Below the pieces are notes generated by a model. The model worked only from the letters and a program-made list of their open reading frames with translations. It was not told the DNA's origin and did not search any database. A DNA stretch of 64,000 bases, from the NCBI RefSeq assembly GCF_000800455.1, contig NZ_CP007456.1, positions 682,001 through 746,000 of the forward strand. Direction: 5' to 3'. Made by a program: the position numbers and the translations under genes. The stretch comes from Bifidobacterium catenulatum PV20-2. GTDB taxonomy: Bacteria > Actinomycetota > Actinomycetes > Actinomycetales > Bifidobacteriaceae. Shown here piece after piece: positions 1 to 7,964 of this stretch (within the stretch, counting starts at the first letter, position 1; every line of letters begins with the position of its first letter).

Positions 1-774
1 GATACATTGGGTATTGACTGTCGTGTGGCGTTCGGCGCAGAAAAACCGTTGCGCAAGGCGTACGATCGTGATGCTTCGTCTATTCATGGGGCTTCCGGTG
101 TAGGCGACGTGGTGTTCGACCCCCCGTCAATTGAGCCTGACCCCAAGCCGGCATGGGATGTGATCTACGAGGAAGCAGTCAAAGCCGAAGGGCGTTTGAT
201 TTTGTTCGCCACCGGTCCGCTCACCAATATCGCGCTGACATTGCAGCATCACCCGGATCTGCCGAAGTACATCAACCGTTTCTGCATCATGGGCGGTGGC
301 ACATTCGGTAACATCACTAAATTTGCCGAATTCAACGTATTCATCGATCCGACGGCGGCTCGTGAGGTGTTTGCTCAGCTGCCCGTTGAGATGATTGGTT
401 TGAATATCACGCATGCGGCGGCGCTGACCGAAGCTGATTTTCAGGAAATGCTCGCTATTGGTGGCGATTCACGTCCCTCGAAGATGCTCCATGAGTTGGC
501 CACGTTCTCCGAGCGGCAAAGTCATCTGCCTGGCTCGGACAACAGTGTCATTCATGACGCGGTAGCTGTCGCATCAGTGATCAATCCAGACCTGATTGAA
601 TACGATGAGCGATACGTGTACGTTGAGGACGGCGATAATGCTGAGAACAGTGGGCAGACTGTTATCGAGCCAGAGGACGATCTTCGTGAGCCGAAGTGCA
701 AGGTCGGCATGAAGGTGGATCGTGACGCCTTTGCTGTCATGCTCAAGGGTGTCTTCCATCATTATGCGGAGTGA
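1..774 (+). CDS. Nucleoside hydrolase (IunH/Rih family), 5'-truncated by the window edge
   Basis: C-terminal 257 residues of an inosine/uridine-preferring nucleoside hydrolase, which splits the N-glycosidic bond of ribonucleosides to free base plus ribose. Visible family signatures are ATGPLTNIAL, IMGGGTFGN, EFNVFIDPTAA, GLNITHAA and the late HDAVAVASVINPDL block carrying the active-site His-Asp. The reading frame is open from base 1, so the N-terminal calcium-binding DxDxxxDD motif (about 50 residues, judging by the usual 310) lies outside the window. The TTG at position 7 is only an internal codon. A second paralogue sits at 5417-6358, so this locus has two nucleoside hydrolases. Substrate preference cannot be told from the sequence. 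Confidence 0.9.
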   Translation, partial: DTLGIDCRVAFGAEKPLRKAYDRDASSIHGASGVGDVVFDPPSIEPDPKPAWDVIYEEAVKAEGRLILFATGPLTNIALTLQHHPDLPKYINRFCIMGGGTFGNITKFAEFNVFIDPTAAREVFAQLPVEMIGLNITHAAALTEADFQEMLAIGGDSRPSKMLHELATFSERQSHLPGSDNSVIHDAVAVASVINPDLIEYDERYVYVEDGDNAENSGQTVIEPEDDLREPKCKVGMKVDRDAFAVMLKGVFHHYAE

Positions 775-1082
775 CTGTTTTTCTTGGGCATAGCTAGGGC
801 TGCTTCCGTATGGGGCGGCCCCTGCTCTATATCAGTTGTAATGCAGTCGGCTATCCACCATATCCAGCATTGCTGGGTGTTAATGAATGAGATTGATGAT
901 GACGATTGAGACGACTTTGATTGGCGGACTATTGCCGGTCTTATGGCGGGATATGGATTCAGAGAGACAGTAGTCTTTATAGATTGAACGGATTTGAGGC
1001 ACTGAATGCCGCAATCTTCGAAGATCGGCAAGCGGCTATATTCCCGATGCCATACACTGAAAGGTGCTGAAAGGGGAATGAT
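775..1082. other. Intergenic stretch upstream of the HTH-PfkB gene
   Basis: 308 bases with no convincing gene. There is a short palindrome CCAGCATTGCTGG at 864-876 and a GC-rich self-complementary patch near 812-822, but no clear hairpin followed by a T run. A promoter for the next gene should lie here; no hexamer pair stands out. The ribosome binding site GAAAGGGG lies just before the ATG at 1083. Confidence 0.4.
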
Positions 1083-2195
1083 ATGGCACTTACCGAACGC
1101 GAACGACAGATTCTGAAGAAGATCGAGCAGAATCCGATGATCAGCCAAAACGAGTTGGCTGAATGGTGCGGCATCACCCGTTCCGGTGTGGCCGCGCATA
1201 TCTCCAACCTGATGAAGAAGGGATACATTCAGGGCAAAGGCTATGTGCTCACGCCGCCTCGCTATGTGGCGGTCATCGGCGCGATCAACATGGATGTGTA
1301 CGGCATTGCCGACAACGACGTGGTGGGGGAGAGCTCCAATGTCGGCAGCATCGTCTCAACGGTCGGCGGCATCGCCCGCAACGTCTCCTTCAACCTGGGG
1401 CATCTCGGCGTGCGCAACTACCTGATCTCCGTATATGGCGACGACGAGGATGGCGAGCATGTACGCAGCGACTCCTTCGCCAACGGCATCGACATCACCT
1501 ACTGCAGGCAGCTTCCGAATGCGTCCACATCGCGCTACCTTTCGGTGGTCGATGCCGATGGGAAGCAGATCGTCGCCCTCGATGATATGAAGATCAGCGA
1601 GAGCATCACGCCTGAATTCCTGGAACAGCGGGAACCGGTGATAGTCAATGCCGAGGCGGTGGTGATCGATTCCAGCCTACCGTCGCAAACATTGGCATGG
1701 GTGTGCAGCAAGGTGAGTAGGCCCATTTTCGCAAGGGTGGTGTCCGTTAACAAGGCAGAGCGCTTGGTGCCGGTACTGGGGAATGTCGACACATTGGTGC
1801 TGAGTGAGGCCGAATCGCAGTTGATTTCGGGAATCGCAGTGCATGACGAGCGGACCGCGCATACCTGCATGGAGGCGCTCGCCAAGGCCGGTGTGAAGCA
1901 CGCGCTGATGTTTGTGCAGGGGCTTGGCCTGATATATCGCGGCGACGAGGAGACGGTGACCGTGCCGTTGCCCAAGGGCGACTCGCATGCGCTGCAGCTT
2001 GAGAACGGTGCCGCCAGCGGTGCAATGAGCGCGCTGCTGTGGGCTCGCATGGAAGGGCGCAACGACGTGGAAAGCGCGCGTTTGGCTGCCGCCGCCGCAT
2101 CGCTGAGCATGAGACAGGTGCCTGCGGTGTTCCCCGATCTTGATGCGCATGCTCTGTTTGAATGCGTCGGCCTGAGTGTTGCGGACGATAGGTAG
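1083..2195 (+). CDS. Winged-HTH/PfkB fusion, probable pseudokinase transcriptional regulator
   Basis: 370 residues. Residues 1-60 form a winged helix-turn-helix of the kind on E. coli YeiI (LTERERQILKKIEQNPMIS, then a recognition segment ITRSGVAAHI). From about residue 60 a PfkB/ribokinase fold follows (VAVIGAINMDVYG, GGIARNVSFNLGHLG). The ribokinase catalytic motif GAGD is replaced by G309-A-A-S312, so the general-base Asp is missing and phosphotransfer is unlikely. I infer a regulator that senses a nucleoside, sugar or nucleotide. It is a single-gene unit with its own strong terminator, lying just before a catabolic operon whose promoter carries a long inverted repeat. It could still be a weak kinase, but loss of that Asp argues against it. 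Confidence 0.8.
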   Translation: MALTERERQILKKIEQNPMISQNELAEWCGITRSGVAAHISNLMKKGYIQGKGYVLTPPRYVAVIGAINMDVYGIADNDVVGESSNVGSIVSTVGGIARNVSFNLGHLGVRNYLISVYGDDEDGEHVRSDSFANGIDITYCRQLPNASTSRYLSVVDADGKQIVALDDMKISESITPEFLEQREPVIVNAEAVVIDSSLPSQTLAWVCSKVSRPIFARVVSVNKAERLVPVLGNVDTLVLSEAESQLISGIAVHDERTAHTCMEALAKAGVKHALMFVQGLGLIYRGDEETVTVPLPKGDSHALQLENGAASGAMSALLWARMEGRNDVESARLAAAAASLSMRQVPAVFPDLDAHALFECVGLSVADDR

Positions 2196-2218
2196 GGACG
2201 AGCAAGCGTTTTGATGGG

Positions 2219-2249
2219 TGCCGCGTGTCGTGTGACACGCGGCATTTTT
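2219..2249 (+). terminator. Rho-independent terminator of the HTH-PfkB gene
   Basis: An 11-bp perfect stem (TGCCGCGTGTC at 2219-2229, GACACGCGGCA at 2234-2244) closes a GTGT loop and is followed by a T run with further Ts near 2255-2260. It separates the regulator gene from the downstream operon. Confidence 0.9.
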
Positions 2250-2283
2250 CATGCTTTTTTGCAGTCCGACACAACTTGCTATC

Positions 2284-2340
2284 AACAAAAGTTGACGTCT
2301 ATAAACAAATGTTGTATCTTAAAACCAAGATAAAACATTT
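2284..2340 (+). promoter_or_regulatory. Promoter and inverted-repeat operator of the nucleoside operon
   Basis: A promoter TTGACG (2292-2297), 17-nt spacer, TATCTT (2315-2320) can be read directly. A 34-bp inverted repeat overlaps the -10: the arms at 2307-2320 and 2327-2340 are complementary at 13 of 14 positions around the 6-nt spacer AAAACC. A related pair AACAAAAGTTG (2284-2294) and AACAAATGTTG (2304-2314) stands 20 bp apart. This geometry fits a repressor operator. The neighbouring HTH-PfkB protein is the natural candidate ligand-sensing regulator, by inference only. Confidence 0.65.
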
Positions 2341-2389
2341 TATCAACGTATCGAAGTGGATATGTCGAAAATACAGGAGGGAAATATCC

Positions 2390-3385
2390 ATGGCGGATAT
2401 GTCTTCTACCAATACGCTGACCGATCGCTACGTCGTGGTCATCGGCGGTATGAACATGGACATCTGCGGCAGATCGACGAGCACCGTAGTGGACCGAGAC
2501 TCGAATCCGGGCGTCGTCAGCATGTCCGCGGGCGGCGTCGGCCAGAACATCGCACAGAACATGGCTCATCTGGGCATGCCGACATACCTGATCACCGTCT
2601 ACGGCGACGATGAAAACGGCAAGACCCTGGAACGTTCGTGCGCGGCCAACAACATCAATCTTGACTATGCCGCACAGCTGGAAGGACGCCGTTCTTCCAC
2701 CTACATGTTCATCACCGACGATACGGGCGATCTGCTGGTGGCCGTCAACGACATGGAAATCTGCAAGGAAATCAATCCGGCATTCCTCGAATCTCGCCTT
2801 GACTTCATCAACGGTGCCGCCATCTGCCTGCTTGACGCCAATCTTGAACCGGAAACCATGGCATGGATTGGCGAACACGTCACCGCGCCACTGTTCGGAG
2901 ATACCGTTTCCACAGTCAAAGCGCACCGTTTTGACACGATCCTCAACAAGATGACCGTGCTCAAGCCGAATGATTTGGAAGCATCCGTACTCACCGGCAT
3001 CGGTATCGCCGACCAGTATTCGGCAGGTGCCGCAGCGAAGACCTTGCTCGACAGGGGCGTGAAGAACGTATTCATTTCATTGGGTGCCAACGGAATCCTG
3101 TGCGCGAGACACGAAAACGACGAATACAGCTTCAAGCATGTGCCGCCATACCGCACCGAAATCGCCACGGCAAATGGGGCCGGAGATGCCGGCATGGCAG
3201 CCATCACCTGGAGCTTCTTCGATAACCCCGATCGAGATCTTGAAGAAGTCGGCAAAATTGCGCAGGCAGCATCCAGCATCGCGCTCGAATGCACAAAAGC
3301 AGTGCCCGATATCACCGTGGAGCGCATACGTAAGAAGATGTCCGGCGAGATCGAGCCGTTGCTCGACGAAGTGCGTACCGCCTGA
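2390..3385 (+). CDS. PfkB-family nucleoside/sugar kinase, pseudouridine-kinase (PsuK/YeiC)-like
   Basis: 331 residues, full PfkB fold without HTH. The text resembles E. coli PsuK (YeiC) closely: SNPG, GGVGQNIAQNMAHLG, LLVAVNDMEI, TVLKPNDLEA and the catalytic NGAGDAG (Asp266). The ATG at 2390 is preferred because AGGAGGG lies 7-8 bases before it; the frame stays open upstream through the promoter. No pseudouridine-5-phosphate glycosidase is present, and hydrolases sit in the same operon instead, so the substrate may be ribose or another product of nucleoside cleavage rather than pseudouridine. First gene of an operon running to 7806. Confidence 0.8.
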   Translation: MADMSSTNTLTDRYVVVIGGMNMDICGRSTSTVVDRDSNPGVVSMSAGGVGQNIAQNMAHLGMPTYLITVYGDDENGKTLERSCAANNINLDYAAQLEGRRSSTYMFITDDTGDLLVAVNDMEICKEINPAFLESRLDFINGAAICLLDANLEPETMAWIGEHVTAPLFGDTVSTVKAHRFDTILNKMTVLKPNDLEASVLTGIGIADQYSAGAAAKTLLDRGVKNVFISLGANGILCARHENDEYSFKHVPPYRTEIATANGAGDAGMAAITWSFFDNPDRDLEEVGKIAQAASSIALECTKAVPDITVERIRKKMSGEIEPLLDEVRTA

Positions 3386-3438
3386 ATTTTGCTACATCAC
3401 ACGTCCATCAACCCATACAAACACAAGGAGAACCGACA

Positions 3439-4134
3439 ATGGTAGTCAAGCAGATCTATTCTCTGATCGAATACGATGAGGCCGTCAAAACCATGGAGGC
3501 TGGTGCCGACAACATTGGACTGGTGCCGATGCAGAATGGTGGCGTTCCGGCACATCGCGTGCCAATCGAACGCGTGCACCGCATTTTCGACGAATGCAAG
3601 CGTCGTGGCGTCACCTCTGTGGCCATCATGCTGACCAACGATCCCGACGAGATGATCGAGCTTGCCAGAGAGGTGCAGCCTGACATTCTGCATATCGCAG
3701 GCGATGGGTACGCCGCAGATGAAGCATTCGCGGCCCGACTTAAGGAAGCCGCTCCGAACACCAAACTCATGCAGGCCGTGCTCGTTGACGATGAATCTGC
3801 CGTCGACCGTGCCAAGAAGTACGCCGAATACTGCGATTTCATCCTCACGGACTCCGGTCTGGCCCCCGACACTGGCATCGGCGCCAGCGGTCTGACCCAC
3901 GACTGGAACATCGACGCCCGCATCGTGGCCGAATGCGGCAAGCCGGTCATCATGGCTGGCGGTCTTGGACCAGACAATGTTGCCGAAGCCATCGAACAGT
4001 GCAAGCCGTATGGCGTGGACTCCCTGACGAAGACCAGCATCAAATACGACGGCGGCTACATGGAGAAAGACATCGACAAGGTTCGTCAATTCTGCATCAA
4101 TGCCGACGCTGCGGCCGCAAAGATCGGACAGTGA
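3439..4134 (+). CDS. TrpF-like (phosphoribosylanthranilate isomerase family) TIM-barrel protein
   Basis: 231 residues. The N terminus VKQIYSLIEYDEAV and the block GGLGPDNVAEAIEQ, with GVDSLTKTS and KDIDKVRQF after it, match the TrpF barrel, including its phosphate-binding loops. The catalytic Cys of TrpF (VKICG) is replaced (Tyr7-Ser8 here), while the acidic residue in LTDSG (Asp138) is kept. It is not next to trp genes but between a PfkB kinase and an iron alcohol dehydrogenase. I infer an isomerase or epimerase acting on a phosphorylated pentose or ribosyl compound. RBS AAGGAG at 3425-3430. The real reaction is unknown. Confidence 0.6.
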   Translation: MVVKQIYSLIEYDEAVKTMEAGADNIGLVPMQNGGVPAHRVPIERVHRIFDECKRRGVTSVAIMLTNDPDEMIELAREVQPDILHIAGDGYAADEAFAARLKEAAPNTKLMQAVLVDDESAVDRAKKYAEYCDFILTDSGLAPDTGIGASGLTHDWNIDARIVAECGKPVIMAGGLGPDNVAEAIEQCKPYGVDSLTKTSIKYDGGYMEKDIDKVRQFCINADAAAAKIGQ

Positions 4135-4137
4135 CCG

Positions 4138-5301
4138 ATGGCTATGGAAGTCAAACTGCTGCAACCCGTCAAAGTGGTCTGCACTGACGATTTAGGGGAA
4201 ACTCTGGTCGATATCATGCAGACCGCGGGCTATTCTCGTCCGCTGATGGTCACGGATTCCTTCGTCGGAAGCATGCCGCTGGTCGTTGCCGCACGCACCA
4301 AGCTCGAACAGGTCGGTGTCGATGTGGCGGTATTCGACCAGGTCAAGCCCGACCCGCTTTGCGAAACCGTGGAATCCGGCGTCGAAGCATTCGAAGCACA
4401 TAAGGCTGACAGCATCATCGCCATCGGCGGTGGCGGTTCCATGGATGTTGCCCGAGGCATCAACATCGTGCGTGTCAACGGCGGATCCATCATCGAATAC
4501 ACCGATTCAGCCAAGCCGATCGCACCATGCAACGGTATGATCGCAGTTCCGACCACCGCCGGCACCGGCAGCGAAATGTCCAATGCACTGGTGGTCACCG
4601 AAGGATCCACCGGTCGTAAACTCGCGGTGCTTGCCGATCCGGCAGTCAGCGAATATGCCGTGCTGAACGCGGATCTCATGCTGACACTGCCCGCAAAAAT
4701 GACCATCGCTTGCGGACTTGACGCATTCTGCCACGCCGCGGAAGGATACCTTTCCCGAATGGCAAGTCCGGTCACGGATGCCATTTGCGAAAAAGTGATG
4801 TTCCTGCTGTACAACTATCTGCCGCGTGCTGTGGCAAACGGTCAGGATCGTGAAGCCAGGGAACGTGTGATGGTCGCGTCGACGCTTGCCGGATGGATGC
4901 TGAACAATGCGGGAACCATTGCGGGGCATTCCATCGCACACGTGCTCGGAGCGAAATACCACATCGTGCACGGTGAAGCCGTTGGCTACGCGTTGCCGGC
5001 GGTTATGGAGTTCGTTGCTCCCGTACGTGCGCATAAGGTTCGTGAGATCGGTCAGATTCTAGGTGCGGTCTACCCGGAAAATGCGCCGGACGAGCAGGTT
5101 GCGATTATCGCAAGCAGAGCGTTCAAGGATTTCCGCGACCGCATGCTCGGTCTGCATCCTGTTGAGGATTACGGCATCAGCGTTGAAGAACTCGTTTCCA
5201 ATGCGCAGGCCGTAGTTGACGAGCGTTTTGCAGGAAACACACCTCGTGACATCGATCTTCAGGCAGCCGAACAACTGCTCGAAGGTTTCGGAAGTCGCTG
5301 A
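4138..5301 (+). CDS. Iron-containing alcohol dehydrogenase
   Basis: 387 residues, group III Fe-ADH fold. The NAD(P)-binding IAIGGGGSMDVARG lies near residue 100 and is followed by VPTTAGTGSEMSN. The metal ligands are visible: Asp and His in CGLDAFCHAAEG, His in AGHSIAHVLG and His in YHIVHGEAVGYALP. It starts 3 bases after the TrpF-like gene, so the two are translationally coupled. In this operon it probably reduces or oxidises a carbonyl sugar derivative made by the preceding enzymes; the substrate is not evident. Confidence 0.85.
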   Translation: MAMEVKLLQPVKVVCTDDLGETLVDIMQTAGYSRPLMVTDSFVGSMPLVVAARTKLEQVGVDVAVFDQVKPDPLCETVESGVEAFEAHKADSIIAIGGGGSMDVARGINIVRVNGGSIIEYTDSAKPIAPCNGMIAVPTTAGTGSEMSNALVVTEGSTGRKLAVLADPAVSEYAVLNADLMLTLPAKMTIACGLDAFCHAAEGYLSRMASPVTDAICEKVMFLLYNYLPRAVANGQDREARERVMVASTLAGWMLNNAGTIAGHSIAHVLGAKYHIVHGEAVGYALPAVMEFVAPVRAHKVREIGQILGAVYPENAPDEQVAIIASRAFKDFRDRMLGLHPVEDYGISVEELVSNAQAVVDERFAGNTPRDIDLQAAEQLLEGFGSR

Positions 5302-5416
5302 TATCAAAGGCCATTGCCGGCCTTGCAACAAGTTGTGTGACCGATGAGCCGGAGTCGGTCAATCGTCGACCACCTCATTATCGGTTCAAAGTTGGAGTAC
5401 ATAAGGAGGAACCATA

Positions 5417-6358
5417 ATGTCCAAGAAAATCATCCTTGATTGCGATCCGGGACATGATGACGCCGTCGCCATCTTGCTTGCCGTGGGCAATCCCAATATC
5501 GATCTGCTGGGCGTCACCACGGTAGGTGGCAATCAGAGCCTTGACAAGGTGACCTACAACGCCCGTGCAGTGCTGGAAAAGGCGCATGCCACCGACGTGC
5601 CGGTGCATGCCGGATGTGACCGTCCGCTGGTGCGCAAGCAGGAAGTGGCAGCTTCCATTCACGGCGAAACCGGTCTTGACGGCGTTGAACTGCCTGAACC
5701 CAGCCGTCCGCTGGAAGCCGGACATGCCGTCAACTGGATTATCGACACCATTATGAGCAACGAGCCAGGCACCATCACTCTGGTGCCGACCGGACCGCTG
5801 ACCAACATTGCCATGGCCGCCCGCATGGAGCCGCGCATTGTTGAACGTGTCAAGGAAGTCGTGCTTATGGGCGGCGGATACCATGTGGGCAACTGGAGTG
5901 CCGTGGCCGAGTTCAACATCAAGGTCGATCCGGAAGCCGCTCACATCGTGTTCAATGAAGCCTGGCCGATCACCATGGTCGGATTGGATCTGACGCATCA
6001 GGCGCTATGCACTCCGCAAGTGCAGCAACGCATCGAAGGCGTGGGCACCGATCTCGCCAAGTTCGTGTCCGGACTGATGGATTTCTTCCGCAAAACCTAT
6101 CAAGACAACCAGGATTTCATCGACCCGCCGGTTCACGATCCATGCACGGTGGCCTACCTCATCGACCCGAGTGTGATGACCACCCGTCGTTGCCCGCTAG
6201 ATGTCGAAATCCACGGGGATCTCACCTTGGGTATGACCGTCGCCGATTTGCGCGGTCCGGAACCAAGCGCCGAGGAATGCCACACCCAGGTCGCGGTCAA
6301 GCTTGACTTCGACAAGTTCTGGGACTTGGTGACCAATGCGATCAAGACCATTGGCTGA
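5417..6358 (+). CDS. Nucleoside hydrolase (IunH/Rih family)
   Basis: 313 residues, full length for the family. The N-terminal calcium site is DCDPGHDDAVAI. PTGPLTNIAMA, LMGGGYHVGN, AEFNIKVDPEAA and the active-site PPVHDPCTVAYLIDP block follow. The RBS AAGGAGGA lies at 5403-5410. A 115-nt gap upstream contains two short hairpins (5307-5324 and around 5339-5360) without T runs, so an internal promoter or mRNA processing is possible. It likely feeds free ribose to the PfkB kinase and bases to salvage. Confidence 0.93.
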   Translation: MSKKIILDCDPGHDDAVAILLAVGNPNIDLLGVTTVGGNQSLDKVTYNARAVLEKAHATDVPVHAGCDRPLVRKQEVAASIHGETGLDGVELPEPSRPLEAGHAVNWIIDTIMSNEPGTITLVPTGPLTNIAMAARMEPRIVERVKEVVLMGGGYHVGNWSAVAEFNIKVDPEAAHIVFNEAWPITMVGLDLTHQALCTPQVQQRIEGVGTDLAKFVSGLMDFFRKTYQDNQDFIDPPVHDPCTVAYLIDPSVMTTRRCPLDVEIHGDLTLGMTVADLRGPEPSAEECHTQVAVKLDFDKFWDLVTNAIKTIG

Positions 6359-6390
6359 ATAGCAGAAGAAGAAAACAAAGGGGTTATCTC

Positions 6391-7806
6391 ATGACTGAGA
6401 CCAAAAACGACAAGATGCTTGACGCTGGAGGCAAGTCCGTCGTCGCGCTGATGGCGGCATTGATGGCGGCCATCTTCGCCTTCCAGATCAACGCGTCGAT
6501 GCTTTCGCCGGCGCTGACCACCATGCGTGTCGAACTCGACACCACCGATGCGCAGATTGGTCTGACACAGACCGTGTTCTTCACCTCATGCGCGGTGTTC
6601 TCGCTGTTCCTGCCTCGACTAGGCGATCTGATCGGACGGAAGAAGGTGCTGCTGGGTATTCTCGTGCTTACCGCAGTCGGTTGCGTGGTTTCCGCGCTCG
6701 CGGTCAACGTGCCGATGCTGATGATCGGCCGTGTGATTCAGGGCGTTGCTGGACCAATTGTTCCGATGACGCTGATCATGCTGCATGCTAAGGTCACTGA
6801 AGATAAGAAGTACGCCAAGCTTATGGCCATCCTGACATCCGTCAACGGCGGCATCGGTGGCGTCGACGCCATTCTTGGTGGTTGGCTTGCCGGCACGTTT
6901 GGCTTCCGTTCCGTGTTCTGGGTGATGGTTGGCGTTGCCGTGCTCGCCATCGTGCTGGTTTTCATTTACGCTGAGGAGTCCACCGCTTCCGAAACTCCGA
7001 AGATGGATTGGGCCGGCGTGGTCTTCCTTGCCGCGGCATTCCTAGCCGCATACCTTGCCATCAACGAGATTCAGAAACTCGGCTCCGCCAACTGGGCTTT
7101 GGTCGCCATCGAAATTGTGGTCGCCATCGTGTTGTTCGTGGCCTTCTGGAATGTTGAGAAGCGTCAGAAGGCGCCGATGGTCACCACGCACTACCTCAAG
7201 CAGCGTCGTACCTGGGGCCTGCTGCTGACCACCCTGCTCACCATGACCGGAGTGTTCGCCATCATGAATGGCATCGTTCCGGCTCTCGCCCAGGATACCG
7301 AAGTCGGCGCGGGTATGAGCGCCAGCGTGGTCTCCTTTGCAACCCTGACCCCGTACGCGTTGATCGGCCTCGCCTTCGGCCCTGTCGCAGGCGTGCTCGC
7401 CTCCAAATTTGGCTACCGCGCCGTGCTCCGTACTGGCCTGATCGTTTCCGTGGTTGCCATACTGTTCGGCATTTACGTGTGCAATGTGCCGAGTATCTGG
7501 GCTCTTGTAGTCATGTCTCTGGTACTGGGCGTCTCCTACGCAGGTACCGCCAACATCATGCTCAACGGTCTTGGCATCGTGCTCTCTCCGGAAGACAACC
7601 CTGGCTATCTGCCTGGTTTAAACTCCGGTGCATTCAACTTGGGCGCAGGCCTGAGCTATGCGGTGCTCTACGCCGCTCAGAACGCGTTCGTCGCATCCGG
7701 CGGCGCGACCAGCGGCTATATCGCAGCCATGGTTGGCGGTGTGATTCTGCTCGGCCTCGCGTTCTGCGCATCCCTGCTCATTCCGAAGCCGGGAGAGCAG
7801 AAGTAA
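6391..7806 (+). CDS. MFS transporter (DHA2-like), probable nucleoside importer or exporter
   Basis: 471 residues, very hydrophobic, with probably 12-14 membrane helices. The family motif A is visible as LPRLGDLIGRKKVLLG between helices 2 and 3. It follows the nucleoside hydrolase by 32 bases with RBS AAAGGGG and is the last gene before a strong terminator, so it belongs to the operon. By context it is likely to carry nucleosides or a sugar; by sequence it resembles the drug-efflux branch of MFS, so export is not excluded. Confidence 0.8.
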   Translation: MTETKNDKMLDAGGKSVVALMAALMAAIFAFQINASMLSPALTTMRVELDTTDAQIGLTQTVFFTSCAVFSLFLPRLGDLIGRKKVLLGILVLTAVGCVVSALAVNVPMLMIGRVIQGVAGPIVPMTLIMLHAKVTEDKKYAKLMAILTSVNGGIGGVDAILGGWLAGTFGFRSVFWVMVGVAVLAIVLVFIYAEESTASETPKMDWAGVVFLAAAFLAAYLAINEIQKLGSANWALVAIEIVVAIVLFVAFWNVEKRQKAPMVTTHYLKQRRTWGLLLTTLLTMTGVFAIMNGIVPALAQDTEVGAGMSASVVSFATLTPYALIGLAFGPVAGVLASKFGYRAVLRTGLIVSVVAILFGIYVCNVPSIWALVVMSLVLGVSYAGTANIMLNGLGIVLSPEDNPGYLPGLNSGAFNLGAGLSYAVLYAAQNAFVASGGATSGYIAAMVGGVILLGLAFCASLLIPKPGEQK

Positions 7807-7835
7807 TCAATATAAGCTTGCCTGTGTTGTGTGAT

Positions 7836-7900
7836 TAAAAAAACGGCGGTTTTGCAGTCGGACTCCTCTCTGTCCGACCACAAAACCGCCGTCCTTTTTA
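7836..7900. terminator. Bidirectional terminator between the nucleoside operon and purD
   Basis: A 12-bp outer stem (ACGGCGGTTTTG at 7843-7854, complement at 7881-7892) carries an inner stem GTCGGA/TCCGAC (7857-7862, 7873-7878). A runs precede and T runs follow, so it works for both converging operons. Confidence 0.9.
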
Positions 7901-7964
7901 TATATATATGATTGCGATTGTATGGTTACAGAAATTTCTGATGGTATGCAATCGCTGGGTGCAT

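Noticed and set aside
762..1199. 145-residue minus-strand open frame between the first two genes
   Set aside because: It overlaps the start of the HTH-PfkB gene, resembles no family and has no RBS.
2225..2389. N-terminal extension of the PsuK-like kinase
   Set aside because: The frame is open upstream but covers the terminator, promoter and operator; the ATG at 2390 has a strong RBS and begins the family homology.
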